DNA of 64,000 bases, from assembly GCF_900637055.1 (NCBI RefSeq), contig NZ_LR134338.1, positions 5,105,001 through 5,169,000 on the forward strand. The letters run 5' to 3'. The stretch is from Brevibacillus brevis. Lineage in GTDB: Bacteria > Bacillota > Bacilli > Brevibacillales > Brevibacillaceae. The position numbers were made by a program, and so were the translations under genes. Under the pieces are notes generated by a model. It saw nothing but the letters and a program-made list of their open reading frames with translations, was not told the DNA's origin and did not search any database. Positions 25,556-33,954 of this stretch are shown here, in pieces. How positions within the stretch are numbered: position 1 is the stretch's first letter; the number at the start of each line of letters is the position of its first letter.

Positions 25556-25885
25556 TAAAAACAGGTCAATCATGGTGGTATCTGACCATAATCAACCTGT
25601 TCAATGTAATGCTATTATATTGAATTGAATTCAAGCTCCATGTGCGTATAACCAAAATGAAGAAACCTTTATACAGAAATTACATGGGTTAAGTATGTAA
25701 TTGGTTGAATGATGGGTTCATTCAGAACTGAGTGGGATCTATTTAATCATCCATCGCCATCTTATCAGAGAACGAAAAAAACCACAACACGGGCCGCTAG
25801 CTCGTATCGTGGCTTTGTTGGTTGTATTGTACGATCTTGTTGTTGGGGTTGTAAACCAAGTTTAAGCTAAATTTTTGACAGATCC
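25556..25885 (-). repeat. Cassette tail repeat, copy B
   Basis: About 330 bp aligned with 20980-21315. It contains the conserved box (25817-25885), a terminator hairpin with T7 on the minus strand (about 25773-25815) and the 43-bp hairpin repeat (25558-25602). It ends the active toxin/immunity transcript. No coding potential seen in this gap. Confidence 0.8.
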
Positions 25886-25891
25886 TAAGAA

Positions 25892-26380
25892 TCATAAATT
25901 GTCAATATCTAATGGCTTCATGTCAACGAATTTATCATACCAACTATTTAACGGAATATGTGCACATTTTTCTACATTTAACTCACGTGGTTTAAGAACA
26001 ACCATTCCTTCTCTCTCAAAGATTTTCAATAATGGTTCATATACACTTAAATATTTTATAGCATCTTTATTTTTGTCTGCAAACTTCGCTAATTGTAAAT
26101 AGTATTCAAACACTTTATACACGTAAACATTCTTACCAGAAGCCCCCATTGATTCCACGTTACAATAATCTGAAATAGTCACTTCGTCTTCATTGTCACC
26201 TAAGAGTTTGGCTATATTTGCAATAATAGGTGGCATTGGTTTTATTGAATTCTCCTTAAAAAACTGAGCTAGTCTTCTTAAAAATTCACATGCTAAGTCA
26301 GCCTCTACCTCTGAAGAATTGGACCCGATTCGGTCCCATCTTATATTATTAATTCTTGCTATTGCCACTTTCAGATTCAT
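25892..26380 (-). CDS. Putative immunity protein of the VgrG-toxin
   Basis: 162 aa, mostly helical, soluble, acidic. No named family recognised; it is a clear paralogue of 23427-23915. The ATG at 26380 has GAGGTGA 5 nt upstream, 16 bp after the toxin stop. Position, size and the existence of a second family member in the same locus support an immunity role. AT-rich base use contrasts with the VgrG part of the neighbouring gene, as expected for exchanged modules. Confidence 0.65.
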   Translation of the reverse strand: MNLKVAIARINNIRWDRIGSNSSEVEADLACEFLRRLAQFFKENSIKPMPPIIANIAKLLGDNEDEVTISDYCNVESMGASGKNVYVYKVFEYYLQLAKFADKNKDAIKYLSVYEPLLKIFEREGMVVLKPRELNVEKCAHIPLNSWYDKFVDMKPLDIDNL

Positions 26381-26396
26381 TATCGTCACCTCAAAA

Positions 26397-29363
26397 TTAA
26401 TAGTCATCAGGATCATCAGCATAGTATTTGTTTACGTCTTTCACAGGATCATATCCTGGGAATGGTGGCGGATTCGGGTCAGTTTCATCCGCTTTATCAT
26501 GTGCATTTTTCGAAGGTACAATATTAAATCTTTTTTTGTCAACGTTCCATGTAGATTGATCTCTTAACGGCAATGGTCCAGAAATAATTTCTCCCTTCTC
26601 GTTCCTAACCCCAAACTTCATTATATCGCTTTCTTTCAATTCATGATTTGCAAGCTCCCTAAACCAGTCCTTTTCTTCTTTTTTGAGTTCTCTTTTTTGT
26701 GCCTGTTGCCAACCGTAAGCAATATCTTGATCTCCTTGCATATATAGTTTTTGATAAGGTTTACCATCTACTGATAGATCATGAATAGTCAAAAACAAAT
26801 GTTTTTTAATCCCGGCAACTTCAGATTCCGTTAATCCTGTATTTTTGGCAACCGTTGGTACATCTTCTAAACCTATTTTTCTTATATCAATATATTTTCT
26901 CTCAATAAAAGCTTGAAATCCATCTTCTGGAGGTATTATATATGGTCTCATTTCCGCAGGATCAGTTAAATACTTACCCTCATGAGTTCCCTTAGCTTTA
27001 TCCGTCCCCTCATTATCTGGCTTATTATTTCTATTATTCCCATGATTATTGTTATGCCCGCCACCACCATTCCCGTCCAACGAAAATGACATCGGCCTAC
27101 CTGTATCGGGAACCAGCTTGGAAAATCCTTGCATAGCAGCTAAAAAACTATCAACCATCTCTTGCATTTCTTTCAACGCATCTTCAACAGTCTTCGCCTT
27201 CGTTTTGAACTTCCCATCCAGCGTTTCCATATCTTTTTTAATAGAGTCAAAAAGCCCGAATAATGGAGTTCCATTTCCGTCGCTTCCATTGCTACCATCT
27301 CTGCCGTTACCATCTGGCGTACGATCCCTATTTGGTCCATCTGGCTTCAGTTTGGCTGCTGTAGTCACTGTCTTTATAGCGGCTCCACCCATTCCACCTG
27401 ACAGTCCACTCGCGATTACCTCAGCACCTATGACATCCACTCTTCCCCTATTCCTACCTCGTTGGTAGCTTTCCTCCAGTGTTCTTTTTAGCTTTGCTTC
27501 TTTACCTCCATACTTGTCTTCTATATGGTGTAGCCAATTCACCCCGACCGGAATAACGTAGTCCTGCATGACGCTCTCACCGACTTTTGTACCAGCCGCT
27601 TGTAGATCTTGACCGATTTCACCTAACGACTTTTCGCCCTGAAACACATCTCCTACATAGTTTGCCGCACTCGTAGCTTTTTGTTTTGTTTCTTTTGCTA
27701 AGTTGTTCCCCTCGGTTAACGACTTAACCTTAGTTCCCCTGATGTTGGTGACCGTCTCCCCCTCATCACTCGCTAACAATTGTACTCCCGTGTAGGCAAC
27801 ATCGACAACATCTACGGCAAAGTTCCATAGCGACGACAGGGTCTCTTCAACGACTTCACCTTCCCCTTTGGCTTCGGCCGTATCGTGATCTGCGAGTCGT
27901 TTATCTACCGCGCCCTGCCAGCCTAGACTCTTAATATCTTGTTCAAACGGACTCAAGATTGGTGCAAACGAATGACTCTTCTCCGCATCCAGAAGAATCT
28001 GATCGCTACTCGTGTCGTTCTCTTCTACTAATGCGATCGTATCCGCAGCTGTATCGAGGTACATCCCTGCCGAACCCACCATGTAGACAGCGGCACCATT
28101 TACATTCAGCTCTCCTGACGCGTGAATGTTTACATTCGTGGTACTGTTCAGACTCACACCCCAGAGGCTACTCAGCGAGATTTCCAACGCACCTTCTTTG
28201 GCGGTCATCCTCAGTTCGGTGTCTCCCATGGTGAATTCTTTTCCTTGTGGGATGCCAAACGATTTGACTCCCGGGTCCACCATTCGCTTGTCGTTCTTCT
28301 CGACAAAGCTTCCCTGTGGCGCATGACGGACGGAGTTGATGACCATCGCATCGTCCTCATCGGCACCTGGGAAATACAATTTTACTTTAGAGCCGATCTC
28401 CGGCATGAGGTATAGGATTTGGTTGCCTTCCGCCCCATACGGGAACCACTGTGCCTTGCTCTTGTCTTGCGTTTTATCGATAGTAAGATGGATTTTGACT
28501 TGGTTTCGTCCGATTTGAATGATTTTCCCGTCGATAGCGGCACCGATGATGGCTTTGTTATAGATCTTCTTTTGTTTCACACTTTTGCGAGTTGCGCAAA
28601 CATACGTCCACCTGAATAGACCATCTACCATGCTTGCTATTCGCTTGGTAATAGCGAAGGTCTGCCCCTCTCGCAGCACTTCATCCCCAAGCTCTAAAAC
28701 ATCGTCGTGTTCAAACGTGTAGGTTCTGTATGGTGCGATGGACTGGTTAACCTCGTATGGCCTGTCTTTCAGCTTGATCTGCTTTCTTCCCTCTGGTAGA
28801 CCGACCCAGAAGCGCACCTTATTCGCACTCACATCTGGTACGAGGACAGCCCCTACGTGAGAGGCAATTCGTTTTAAAAACATCCAGTCCGTCTCTTCAT
28901 ACTGCATGATGTATTTGCCCTGCTTGAGATCATTGAAGGCATTATCGATCATATCTCCACCAGGATACTTCGACACCAGCTCATCTACAATACTTGAGTA
29001 CAATCGGCTCTCGTCTTGAAAAGAACACATCTTCACGCCCATATCCATGGCATAGGTATGCGATACAGCTTCCACCGTCAAATAGTGGACATCACGGACA
29101 ACCTTGATCTCCACATGATGTAGTCGTCCGATAAATATCGACTTCTTCTGCTTTCCTACCTTCTGACACAGCTCAATTACGTCGTGGCTGCTTGCTCTAT
29201 GTATAATCTCATCTTCTTTTTCTTCGGGAACAATACCTGTAAAGCGTAATTTTGCATGTTCGCCAGTTTGATGGACAAATTCCAACCGATCAAGTCGGAT
29301 CGTTCCATAGGACCAGACAATTTGTATATCCTGGTAGGTCATGACTCCATCAGTTCCCTGCAT
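26397..29363 (-). CDS. VgrG-like spike protein with C-terminal polymorphic toxin
   Basis: 988 aa. Residues about 1-290 resemble the phage late-control gpD/VgrG body (QYEETDWMFLKRIASH). About 290-375 is a gp5-type OB fold (PEIGSKVKLYFPGADEDD), and about 390-470 is a repetitive beta spike. About 500-790 is a helical, then Gly/Asn-rich linker with a glycine-rich hydrophobic stretch (IASGLSGGMGGAAIKTV). Residues about 792-988 are a separate AT-rich toxin candidate with GIKKHLF..IH and WFRELANHELKES. No named toxin family was assigned; the His/HE pattern suggests a metal site. The start at 29363 follows AGGAG and aligns with the VgrG at 31566-33038. Delivery by a contractile apparatus is inferred. 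Confidence 0.8.
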   Translation of the reverse strand: MQGTDGVMTYQDIQIVWSYGTIRLDRLEFVHQTGEHAKLRFTGIVPEEKEDEIIHRASSHDVIELCQKVGKQKKSIFIGRLHHVEIKVVRDVHYLTVEAVSHTYAMDMGVKMCSFQDESRLYSSIVDELVSKYPGGDMIDNAFNDLKQGKYIMQYEETDWMFLKRIASHVGAVLVPDVSANKVRFWVGLPEGRKQIKLKDRPYEVNQSIAPYRTYTFEHDDVLELGDEVLREGQTFAITKRIASMVDGLFRWTYVCATRKSVKQKKIYNKAIIGAAIDGKIIQIGRNQVKIHLTIDKTQDKSKAQWFPYGAEGNQILYLMPEIGSKVKLYFPGADEDDAMVINSVRHAPQGSFVEKNDKRMVDPGVKSFGIPQGKEFTMGDTELRMTAKEGALEISLSSLWGVSLNSTTNVNIHASGELNVNGAAVYMVGSAGMYLDTAADTIALVEENDTSSDQILLDAEKSHSFAPILSPFEQDIKSLGWQGAVDKRLADHDTAEAKGEGEVVEETLSSLWNFAVDVVDVAYTGVQLLASDEGETVTNIRGTKVKSLTEGNNLAKETKQKATSAANYVGDVFQGEKSLGEIGQDLQAAGTKVGESVMQDYVIPVGVNWLHHIEDKYGGKEAKLKRTLEESYQRGRNRGRVDVIGAEVIASGLSGGMGGAAIKTVTTAAKLKPDGPNRDRTPDGNGRDGSNGSDGNGTPLFGLFDSIKKDMETLDGKFKTKAKTVEDALKEMQEMVDSFLAAMQGFSKLVPDTGRPMSFSLDGNGGGGHNNNHGNNRNNKPDNEGTDKAKGTHEGKYLTDPAEMRPYIIPPEDGFQAFIERKYIDIRKIGLEDVPTVAKNTGLTESEVAGIKKHLFLTIHDLSVDGKPYQKLYMQGDQDIAYGWQQAQKRELKKEEKDWFRELANHELKESDIMKFGVRNEKGEIISGPLPLRDQSTWNVDKKRFNIVPSKNAHDKADETDPNPPPFPGYDPVKDVNKYYADDPDDY
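26991..27760 (-). repeat. Long linker repeat, copy 2 (770 bp)
   Basis: Internal part of the VgrG-toxin gene coding for the linker before the toxin domain; partner of 22323-23101. The repeat ends exactly where the two proteins diverge into different toxins. Confidence 0.95.
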
Positions 29364-29385
29364 AAACTCCTCTCCTTCAATCACA

Positions 29386-29754
29386 TCAATCCTGCCCATC
29401 CTTTTCAATCGTAATAATCCCTTTGACAGTACAAATCAGCTCCGACTTACTGAGTAATGCTGGCTCGTTTTTTACCAGTACATCGTGCTTTCCATCCGTC
29501 CACTTGTTAGCTATCATTGGTCTACATACGGTTCCTGTTTCCCTGCAAATACCAAAACATCCAATATTGGCATCGACAACGTTATCGGCAATATTCATGA
29601 CCGGTTTACCACGCGCGTATACTCCGTGGCATTGCGGCAAATTTAAAAAGCTGGTGTCTGTTCCCTCACTGCATTTTACGGTTGCCCCACGTACAACATA
29701 GGAATACTCACCGTGTGCCTTCGGAGCCAGAAGTTGAAGCAAAGACAAAAGCAT
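29386..29754 (-). CDS. DUF4280 PAAR-like spike-tip protein
   Basis: 122 aa. YSYVVRGATVKCSEGTD, LPQCHGVYARGKPVMNI, NIGCFGICRE, CRPMIANKW and ALLSKSELICTVKGIITI follow the DUF4280 family, described as PAAR-like: a small beta cone with Cys/His residues that may bind metal and cap a VgrG spike. The ATG follows GGGGAG by 7 nt. Its stop is 22 bp before the VgrG-toxin start, an order typical for tip plus effector genes. Confidence 0.85.
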   Translation of the reverse strand: MLLSLLQLLAPKAHGEYSYVVRGATVKCSEGTDTSFLNLPQCHGVYARGKPVMNIADNVVDANIGCFGICRETGTVCRPMIANKWTDGKHDVLVKNEPALLSKSELICTVKGIITIEKDGQD

Positions 29755-29792
29755 CTCCCTACTCCCCTTTCGTTACATAACGTTGCAATAAC

Positions 29793-30416
29793 TCATACCA
29801 GTCGCATCGTTCGAATCAAGGCCCTAGCTAATGGCTGCCATACAATCACTTCGTCAGCTGCGAAATGGAAGCTACCGAGCAGCAATCTCCCCTCTAGTGC
29901 AGTAACAAACAAGATTTGATAATACTTCCCGTTCTTTAGCGGTATGACGAATTCGCTACTCACCACCTTCACTTCACTGAGCTCAATCACTTCGTTATGT
30001 ACGACTTGCAAGCCCGCTTGCTTTTTTTTCAACTGAATCGTCATTGTACTCAAAAATTGCTCTACATCGTCCATCTGTATGAGGTGCGTCATATGTGTCA
30101 GACCAAACATGACTGTGCCTTTTTCATTTTTGTAAGTCATCTGATCATGCTGGTGAGTTGTATTTCCTTTTGATTCGATCCCTCTAGGAATCAGCCACAT
30201 AGACGTTGGGAGATGAATCGCCACCTGCTCGTCGAAAAATAGCTTCTCTTCACAATAAATCGTTTGCCCTTCGTACTCTATGACACCAAGCTGCACTCCT
30301 GCCAGCCATTCTTCAGGTGACATTTGTGCCATCTTCTCTTCTACTTCCTTGATTTCACGTCGTTTCTGGATGTCATTCCAGGCATCCAAGATCTTCTCAT
30401 CCCAGTAAACGGTCAT
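29793..30416 (-). CDS. EagR/DcrB-like protein, candidate effector chaperone
   Basis: 207 aa soluble protein. After a helical N-terminus comes a beta-rich domain (LFFDEQVAIHLPTSMWLIP, MFGLTHMTHL, YYQILFVTALEGRLLLGSFHF) whose strand pattern and length recall DUF1795/DcrB, the fold of EagR chaperones. Those bind hydrophobic segments of type VI effectors. Here it sits two genes ahead of a VgrG-toxin that has a glycine-rich hydrophobic stretch in its linker. This assignment is by pattern only; it could equally be a structural part of the particle. Confidence 0.45.
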   Translation of the reverse strand: MTVYWDEKILDAWNDIQKRREIKEVEEKMAQMSPEEWLAGVQLGVIEYEGQTIYCEEKLFFDEQVAIHLPTSMWLIPRGIESKGNTTHQHDQMTYKNEKGTVMFGLTHMTHLIQMDDVEQFLSTMTIQLKKKQAGLQVVHNEVIELSEVKVVSSEFVIPLKNGKYYQILFVTALEGRLLLGSFHFAADEVIVWQPLARALIRTMRLV

Positions 30417-30427
30417 AACTCCCTCCG

Positions 30428-30928
30428 TTACGCCTGCTCTACTTTTTGTAAAACGAAGCCCGTATAGCTTCTACGCAGTAAGCTTTCTGCTGCATCGAGA
30501 CTCACCACGATATACGGCTCCAAAATTCCTTCAATGGCAAAAAAATGATGCGCCTTGATCTTTTCGTGGTCTAACACAAGTCTCTTTACGGTTCCATTTA
30601 GATAAAACTCGCTATCCTGTGAAAGACAATCCAAGGTAGGTATTTGCATGACCCAGTACACGTTTTGTGAGCCAGATCGCTTGTCTATCAAATGGACACA
30701 TTTCCACTGAATTCTCGGATTGTATTTCTCGATAATCGACTTCATCTGTTGTGACATCATAGGCACAGGCTTTTCCAGCCAGTCTGTGTATTCGTTGAAG
30801 CTATGTTCAGCGACATCTAAAATCGAGACAGGCGGGAGCTGTGCGAAGTTGTCTTCCTTTCGTAGACCCAGCGGTTTCACCTTTTGAGCGATTCGACTGT
30901 CATCCATGAGTTGGTAGTAATCTCTCAA
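30428..30928 (-). CDS. Imm11-like domain protein
   Basis: 166 aa. DYYQLMDDSR at the N-terminus and PYIVVSLDAAESLLRR near the C-terminus recall the Imm11/DUF1629-like proteins often found beside VgrG and PAAR-like genes in Paenibacillaceae. It could be an immunity protein for another toxin or an accessory of the spike. The TTG start at 30928 is chosen because GGGGGCGGG lies 5 nt upstream and the upstream gene stops at 30930. A longer reading from 30982 overlaps that gene by 53 bp. Confidence 0.5.
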   Translation of the reverse strand: MRDYYQLMDDSRIAQKVKPLGLRKEDNFAQLPPVSILDVAEHSFNEYTDWLEKPVPMMSQQMKSIIEKYNPRIQWKCVHLIDKRSGSQNVYWVMQIPTLDCLSQDSEFYLNGTVKRLVLDHEKIKAHHFFAIEGILEPYIVVSLDAAESLLRRSYTGFVLQKVEQA

Positions 30929-30929
30929 G

Positions 30930-31547
30930 TCATCCCGCCCCCTTGATTTGATCTCGTGTGGAACCATCATCGATATGCACATCTTCGCTAAAGTCTTTAA
31001 ACTCCCCGACTCTGATGCGCAAACATTTCGCCTTATTTATCTCCGAATACTCTGGGAGTTTTATGGCTTCTTGGATCGCTATCCGGATCAGATCCGTCAC
31101 CATTTGACCAAAACAATCCAAACGCTTCCATACCATATGCTCCACATCCGCTGTGTGTAGAACACCGATGTACTTTTTACGCTGCTCATCTAGAAGACGA
31201 ATCAACGATGAAATCTCTTGAAAAGCCCAATTGGCGTCGTATCTGGCATAGCATTCGACAGGTTCCCAATACCACTGATCTGTATAAGCCTCGATGAGGT
31301 AGGTATAAGTACCTTCCAGAATAGATGTCCTCAGCATGGAGTAATGAATAAATCCAACAGGTGCTAGCTCCTCACGATCCTGCATGACTTTGATCCGACT
31401 TGCGATCTGTCGAAACGACTCCACAAACTCATCGACGAGCTGGGCTTGATGTTGATGGAAAAATAGCTGGACTGCCGCCACCCGTTCTGCCAAAGCAGGC
31501 AAAAACACCTGGTCGTGCAGATGCTGGAGTGCTTCTTCTTTCATCAT
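30930..31547 (-). CDS. Uncharacterised protein of the VgrG locus
   Basis: 205 aa, predicted almost entirely helical, soluble, with many Gln, Glu and aromatic residues (HQHQAQLVDEFVESFRQI; EAYTDQWYWEPVECYARYD). No domain recognised. It lies between two spike-related genes with gaps of 18 bp and 1 bp, so it is part of the same transcript. An adaptor, chaperone or loading factor is possible but nothing in the sequence shows it. Confidence 0.6.
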   Translation of the reverse strand: MMKEEALQHLHDQVFLPALAERVAAVQLFFHQHQAQLVDEFVESFRQIASRIKVMQDREELAPVGFIHYSMLRTSILEGTYTYLIEAYTDQWYWEPVECYARYDANWAFQEISSLIRLLDEQRKKYIGVLHTADVEHMVWKRLDCFGQMVTDLIRIAIQEAIKLPEYSEINKAKCLRIRVGEFKDFSEDVHIDDGSTRDQIKGAG

Positions 31548-31565
31548 GACCGTGTGTTCCTCCCA

Positions 31566-33038
31566 TTAGTTCATTTTTATCTCTGTTCCCTTGATCTCGA
31601 TCTTTTCATTTAATGAAATGGTGTTTCCTTTTCCAATCAGCTCGATCTTATCAGCTTTGACGCGTAGCGTTTGCCCGATCAGATACGCCTCTTTACTAGC
31701 ACTAATGCTCACATTTTTATCACTCACGATCTCGATTCCGGTATCATCGCTGATTGTGATAGACATACCGCCTGCTGATATCACGATCTTATCTGGCGCC
31801 AGCATGATCTCCTTGCCGTATTTCGTGCGGAAGGTCTTCACAGCCGGATCTTTCATCCGATCGGGACCCGCGCCCGCGCTCGGTCTTGAGCTACTTGGAG
31901 CGGAGGACTTTTGGGGAGCCGGAGATTTGGCATCTGGGTTATCTCGGAGCACCGAGCTGATGGCAATACCGTCCTCTTCCTTTTTGCTCGGGAAGTAGAT
32001 TCGTATCTGGTCGCCTATTTCCGGCATGACATACCAACCTGTATTGTTCTCGGATGTATAGATCGTCGAATAAGGGAACCAGTAAGCGGTACTCTCATCC
32101 TGTTGATCATCCATGTCTAGTTTGGCTCTGATATTATCTTTTTGAATCTGAAGAACGCGCCCTTGGATAGAGGCACCGATGATCGCGTTGTTATACATTT
32201 TCTTGCGCGAGAGTCCCTTATGTGGAAAGAGCTTGTAGGTATGCGTCAGTATTCCTTCCTTCATTTCAGTGACAGCTTCTCCGACGACAAGCTTCTTGGA
32301 CTTGAAGCTCACTTCATCACCGACTTCGAGGATCTGCGGGCTTTCCACTTCATATACCGTAAAATCTTGATCATCAATTCCTGGCACTCGGTTTTCCGCA
32401 GCGCTCTGATATTCCCCCACCCTCTTTTGTACCGTATAATGCGCGACCTCTAGCTTGCCTTTGTCCTTCCCTTTAGGCAGACCGAAATAAAATTTGGGTA
32501 GATCAAAAGCCGTTGCAGGCACCAAGCCCGTATAGAATCGCGAAGCCATCCTCTTGAGAAACTGCCAGTCGGTTTCATCATATTGCATCACAAACGTATT
32601 GATCGCCTTGCCGTTCGTGACCGAATCAATAAAATCGGCTTTCCCATATGCGGACAGCACCATTTTGACTAGCGCCGCATAAGTCATCGCTGGATTTTGG
32701 AATGAGCGTTTTCTCGGTTTGACATCCAATAAGTAGCTATGTGAAACAGCCTTCACTGTTAGGTAATAAATGCCCCTGACAGATTGGATGTTTACATTCG
32801 TCACGATGCCTTGAAACCATGGCTTCGGCTGCCCCTTCTCGTCCGTCAAAGCTATTTTGATATGCGTTTGTTCATTTGTTAGATTCACATAGCTGTCTCT
32901 CAGCTCATCTGGAATAATGCCCGTGATCGTTACCTTCGCGTGTTCGTTCATCTTTTTAACCACTTTTAGTGATTGCAAATGCGTGAATTTGTAAGGTGTC
33001 ACTTGAATATTTCCATAGGTTAAAACCCGATTACTCAC
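31566..33038 (-). CDS. VgrG-like tail-spike protein without toxin
   Basis: 490 aa. It follows the same order as the N-terminal half of the VgrG-toxin: gpD-like body with MQYDETDWQFLKRMASRF, an OB fold ending PEIGDQIRIYFPSKKEEDG, a short Pro/Ser linker (about 385-405), and a spike that starts DPAVKTFRTKYGKEIMLAPD and ends in strands KIELIGKGNTISLNEKIEIKG with no extension. The GTG at 33038 follows GGAGGGAGGAG; the 20 extra residues of a longer reading are not family-like. It is probably the plain spike subunit, first gene of the minus-strand operon. Confidence 0.82.
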   Translation of the reverse strand: MSNRVLTYGNIQVTPYKFTHLQSLKVVKKMNEHAKVTITGIIPDELRDSYVNLTNEQTHIKIALTDEKGQPKPWFQGIVTNVNIQSVRGIYYLTVKAVSHSYLLDVKPRKRSFQNPAMTYAALVKMVLSAYGKADFIDSVTNGKAINTFVMQYDETDWQFLKRMASRFYTGLVPATAFDLPKFYFGLPKGKDKGKLEVAHYTVQKRVGEYQSAAENRVPGIDDQDFTVYEVESPQILEVGDEVSFKSKKLVVGEAVTEMKEGILTHTYKLFPHKGLSRKKMYNNAIIGASIQGRVLQIQKDNIRAKLDMDDQQDESTAYWFPYSTIYTSENNTGWYVMPEIGDQIRIYFPSKKEEDGIAISSVLRDNPDAKSPAPQKSSAPSSSRPSAGAGPDRMKDPAVKTFRTKYGKEIMLAPDKIVISAGGMSITISDDTGIEIVSDKNVSISASKEAYLIGQTLRVKADKIELIGKGNTISLNEKIEIKGTEIKMN

Positions 33039-33344
33039 GTAGACTCCTCCCTCCGTGGATATATCCAATGTTCTATCTCTTATACCAAAATAGACCATTA
33101 TTGATAGATAAATTAATGGTAGTAGTTGTTTCGATTACCATAAATAAGCATAAAGTCCTTTTTTTATTTTCAATCTAGTGCTTTTTACCCTGTTTTTGGA
33201 AATGTCCAATCGCCCTACCTACTTGTTGACCATTACCCTGTAACTACTAACACATAGGTAGCTGGGCTACAAGCAGTTTTATTAGATGAATGAGGAGCTC
33301 GTTTTAAAGAAAAGAAAGACCGGAATTCTCTCCGGTCTTTCAGG
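33039..33344. promoter_or_regulatory. Leader of the VgrG operon, with convergent terminator
   Basis: No gene in this 306-bp gap. It holds a palindrome ATGGTA (about 33116) / TACCAT (about 33136) in AT-rich sequence, a possible operator or promoter region for the VgrG operon. A strong terminator AAAGACCGGA (33315-33324) / TCCGGTCTTT (33331-33340) serves the oxidoreductase gene on the minus strand. Confidence 0.45.
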
Positions 33345-33890
33345 CTATTGTTTGGCCTTCAGCCACTCATTAAAAATCTTCGCTTCCTCTACTGCCCGTT
33401 GATCTGACCATACATCACCAGGTTTGTTGCCTTCCCCGATGATATAGCCCGCAAATGGCATTCCGACAAAAGAAAAAACATACTGAAACTGCTGAATCAG
33501 TGGCAGTCCCTTTACTCTGGGCTGGTCTCCGCCAGTCGTAATGACATATGCCTGCTTTTGTCCGAGAGATTCTTTGAAGGAATAACGCTTGTCACGCAAG
33601 CTCTGCGACCAGCGATCCACATAGTTTTTCATATGACCGGACATGCCGTACCAATAAATCGGCGTGGAGAAAATCAGAAAATCATGGGCGAGCACCGCCT
33701 CTGTCACTTCATCGTAATCATCCGCGACTGCATCGAAGCCTCCCTCGTCATGCCTCTGGTCGTGAATCGGGCGAATATTTTTCTCTCGCAGACGGATACT
33801 GGTGTGCGGCACGCCTTCCAATGCTAGATTTGTCAATTGCTCCGTATTCCCCGCATCTCTGGAGCTTCCATGCAAAACGAGAATGTTCAT
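33345..33890 (-). CDS. Flavodoxin-like NAD(P)H-dependent oxidoreductase
   Basis: 181 aa. N-terminal LVLHGSSRDAGNTEQL is the FMN-phosphate loop, and STPIYWYGMSGHMKNYVDRW is the second FMN-binding loop of the NADPH-dependent FMN reductase/quinone reductase group. Such enzymes reduce quinones, azo dyes or chromate. It is monocistronic between the VgrG operon and a broken chemoreceptor gene. Confidence 0.8.
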   Translation of the reverse strand: MNILVLHGSSRDAGNTEQLTNLALEGVPHTSIRLREKNIRPIHDQRHDEGGFDAVADDYDEVTEAVLAHDFLIFSTPIYWYGMSGHMKNYVDRWSQSLRDKRYSFKESLGQKQAYVITTGGDQPRVKGLPLIQQFQYVFSFVGMPFAGYIIGEGNKPGDVWSDQRAVEEAKIFNEWLKAKQ

Positions 33891-33954
33891 GTGCTCACCC
33901 TTCCTGACTCCTATTCTTCCCTCCTCTTTATTGTAGTGAGAAAATCTGGCTTAC

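Noticed and set aside
25259..25573. 104-aa VgrG-like gene as functional
   Set aside because: Its first codons lie inside the flanking hairpin repeat and it lacks most of the VgrG fold; best treated as a fragment.
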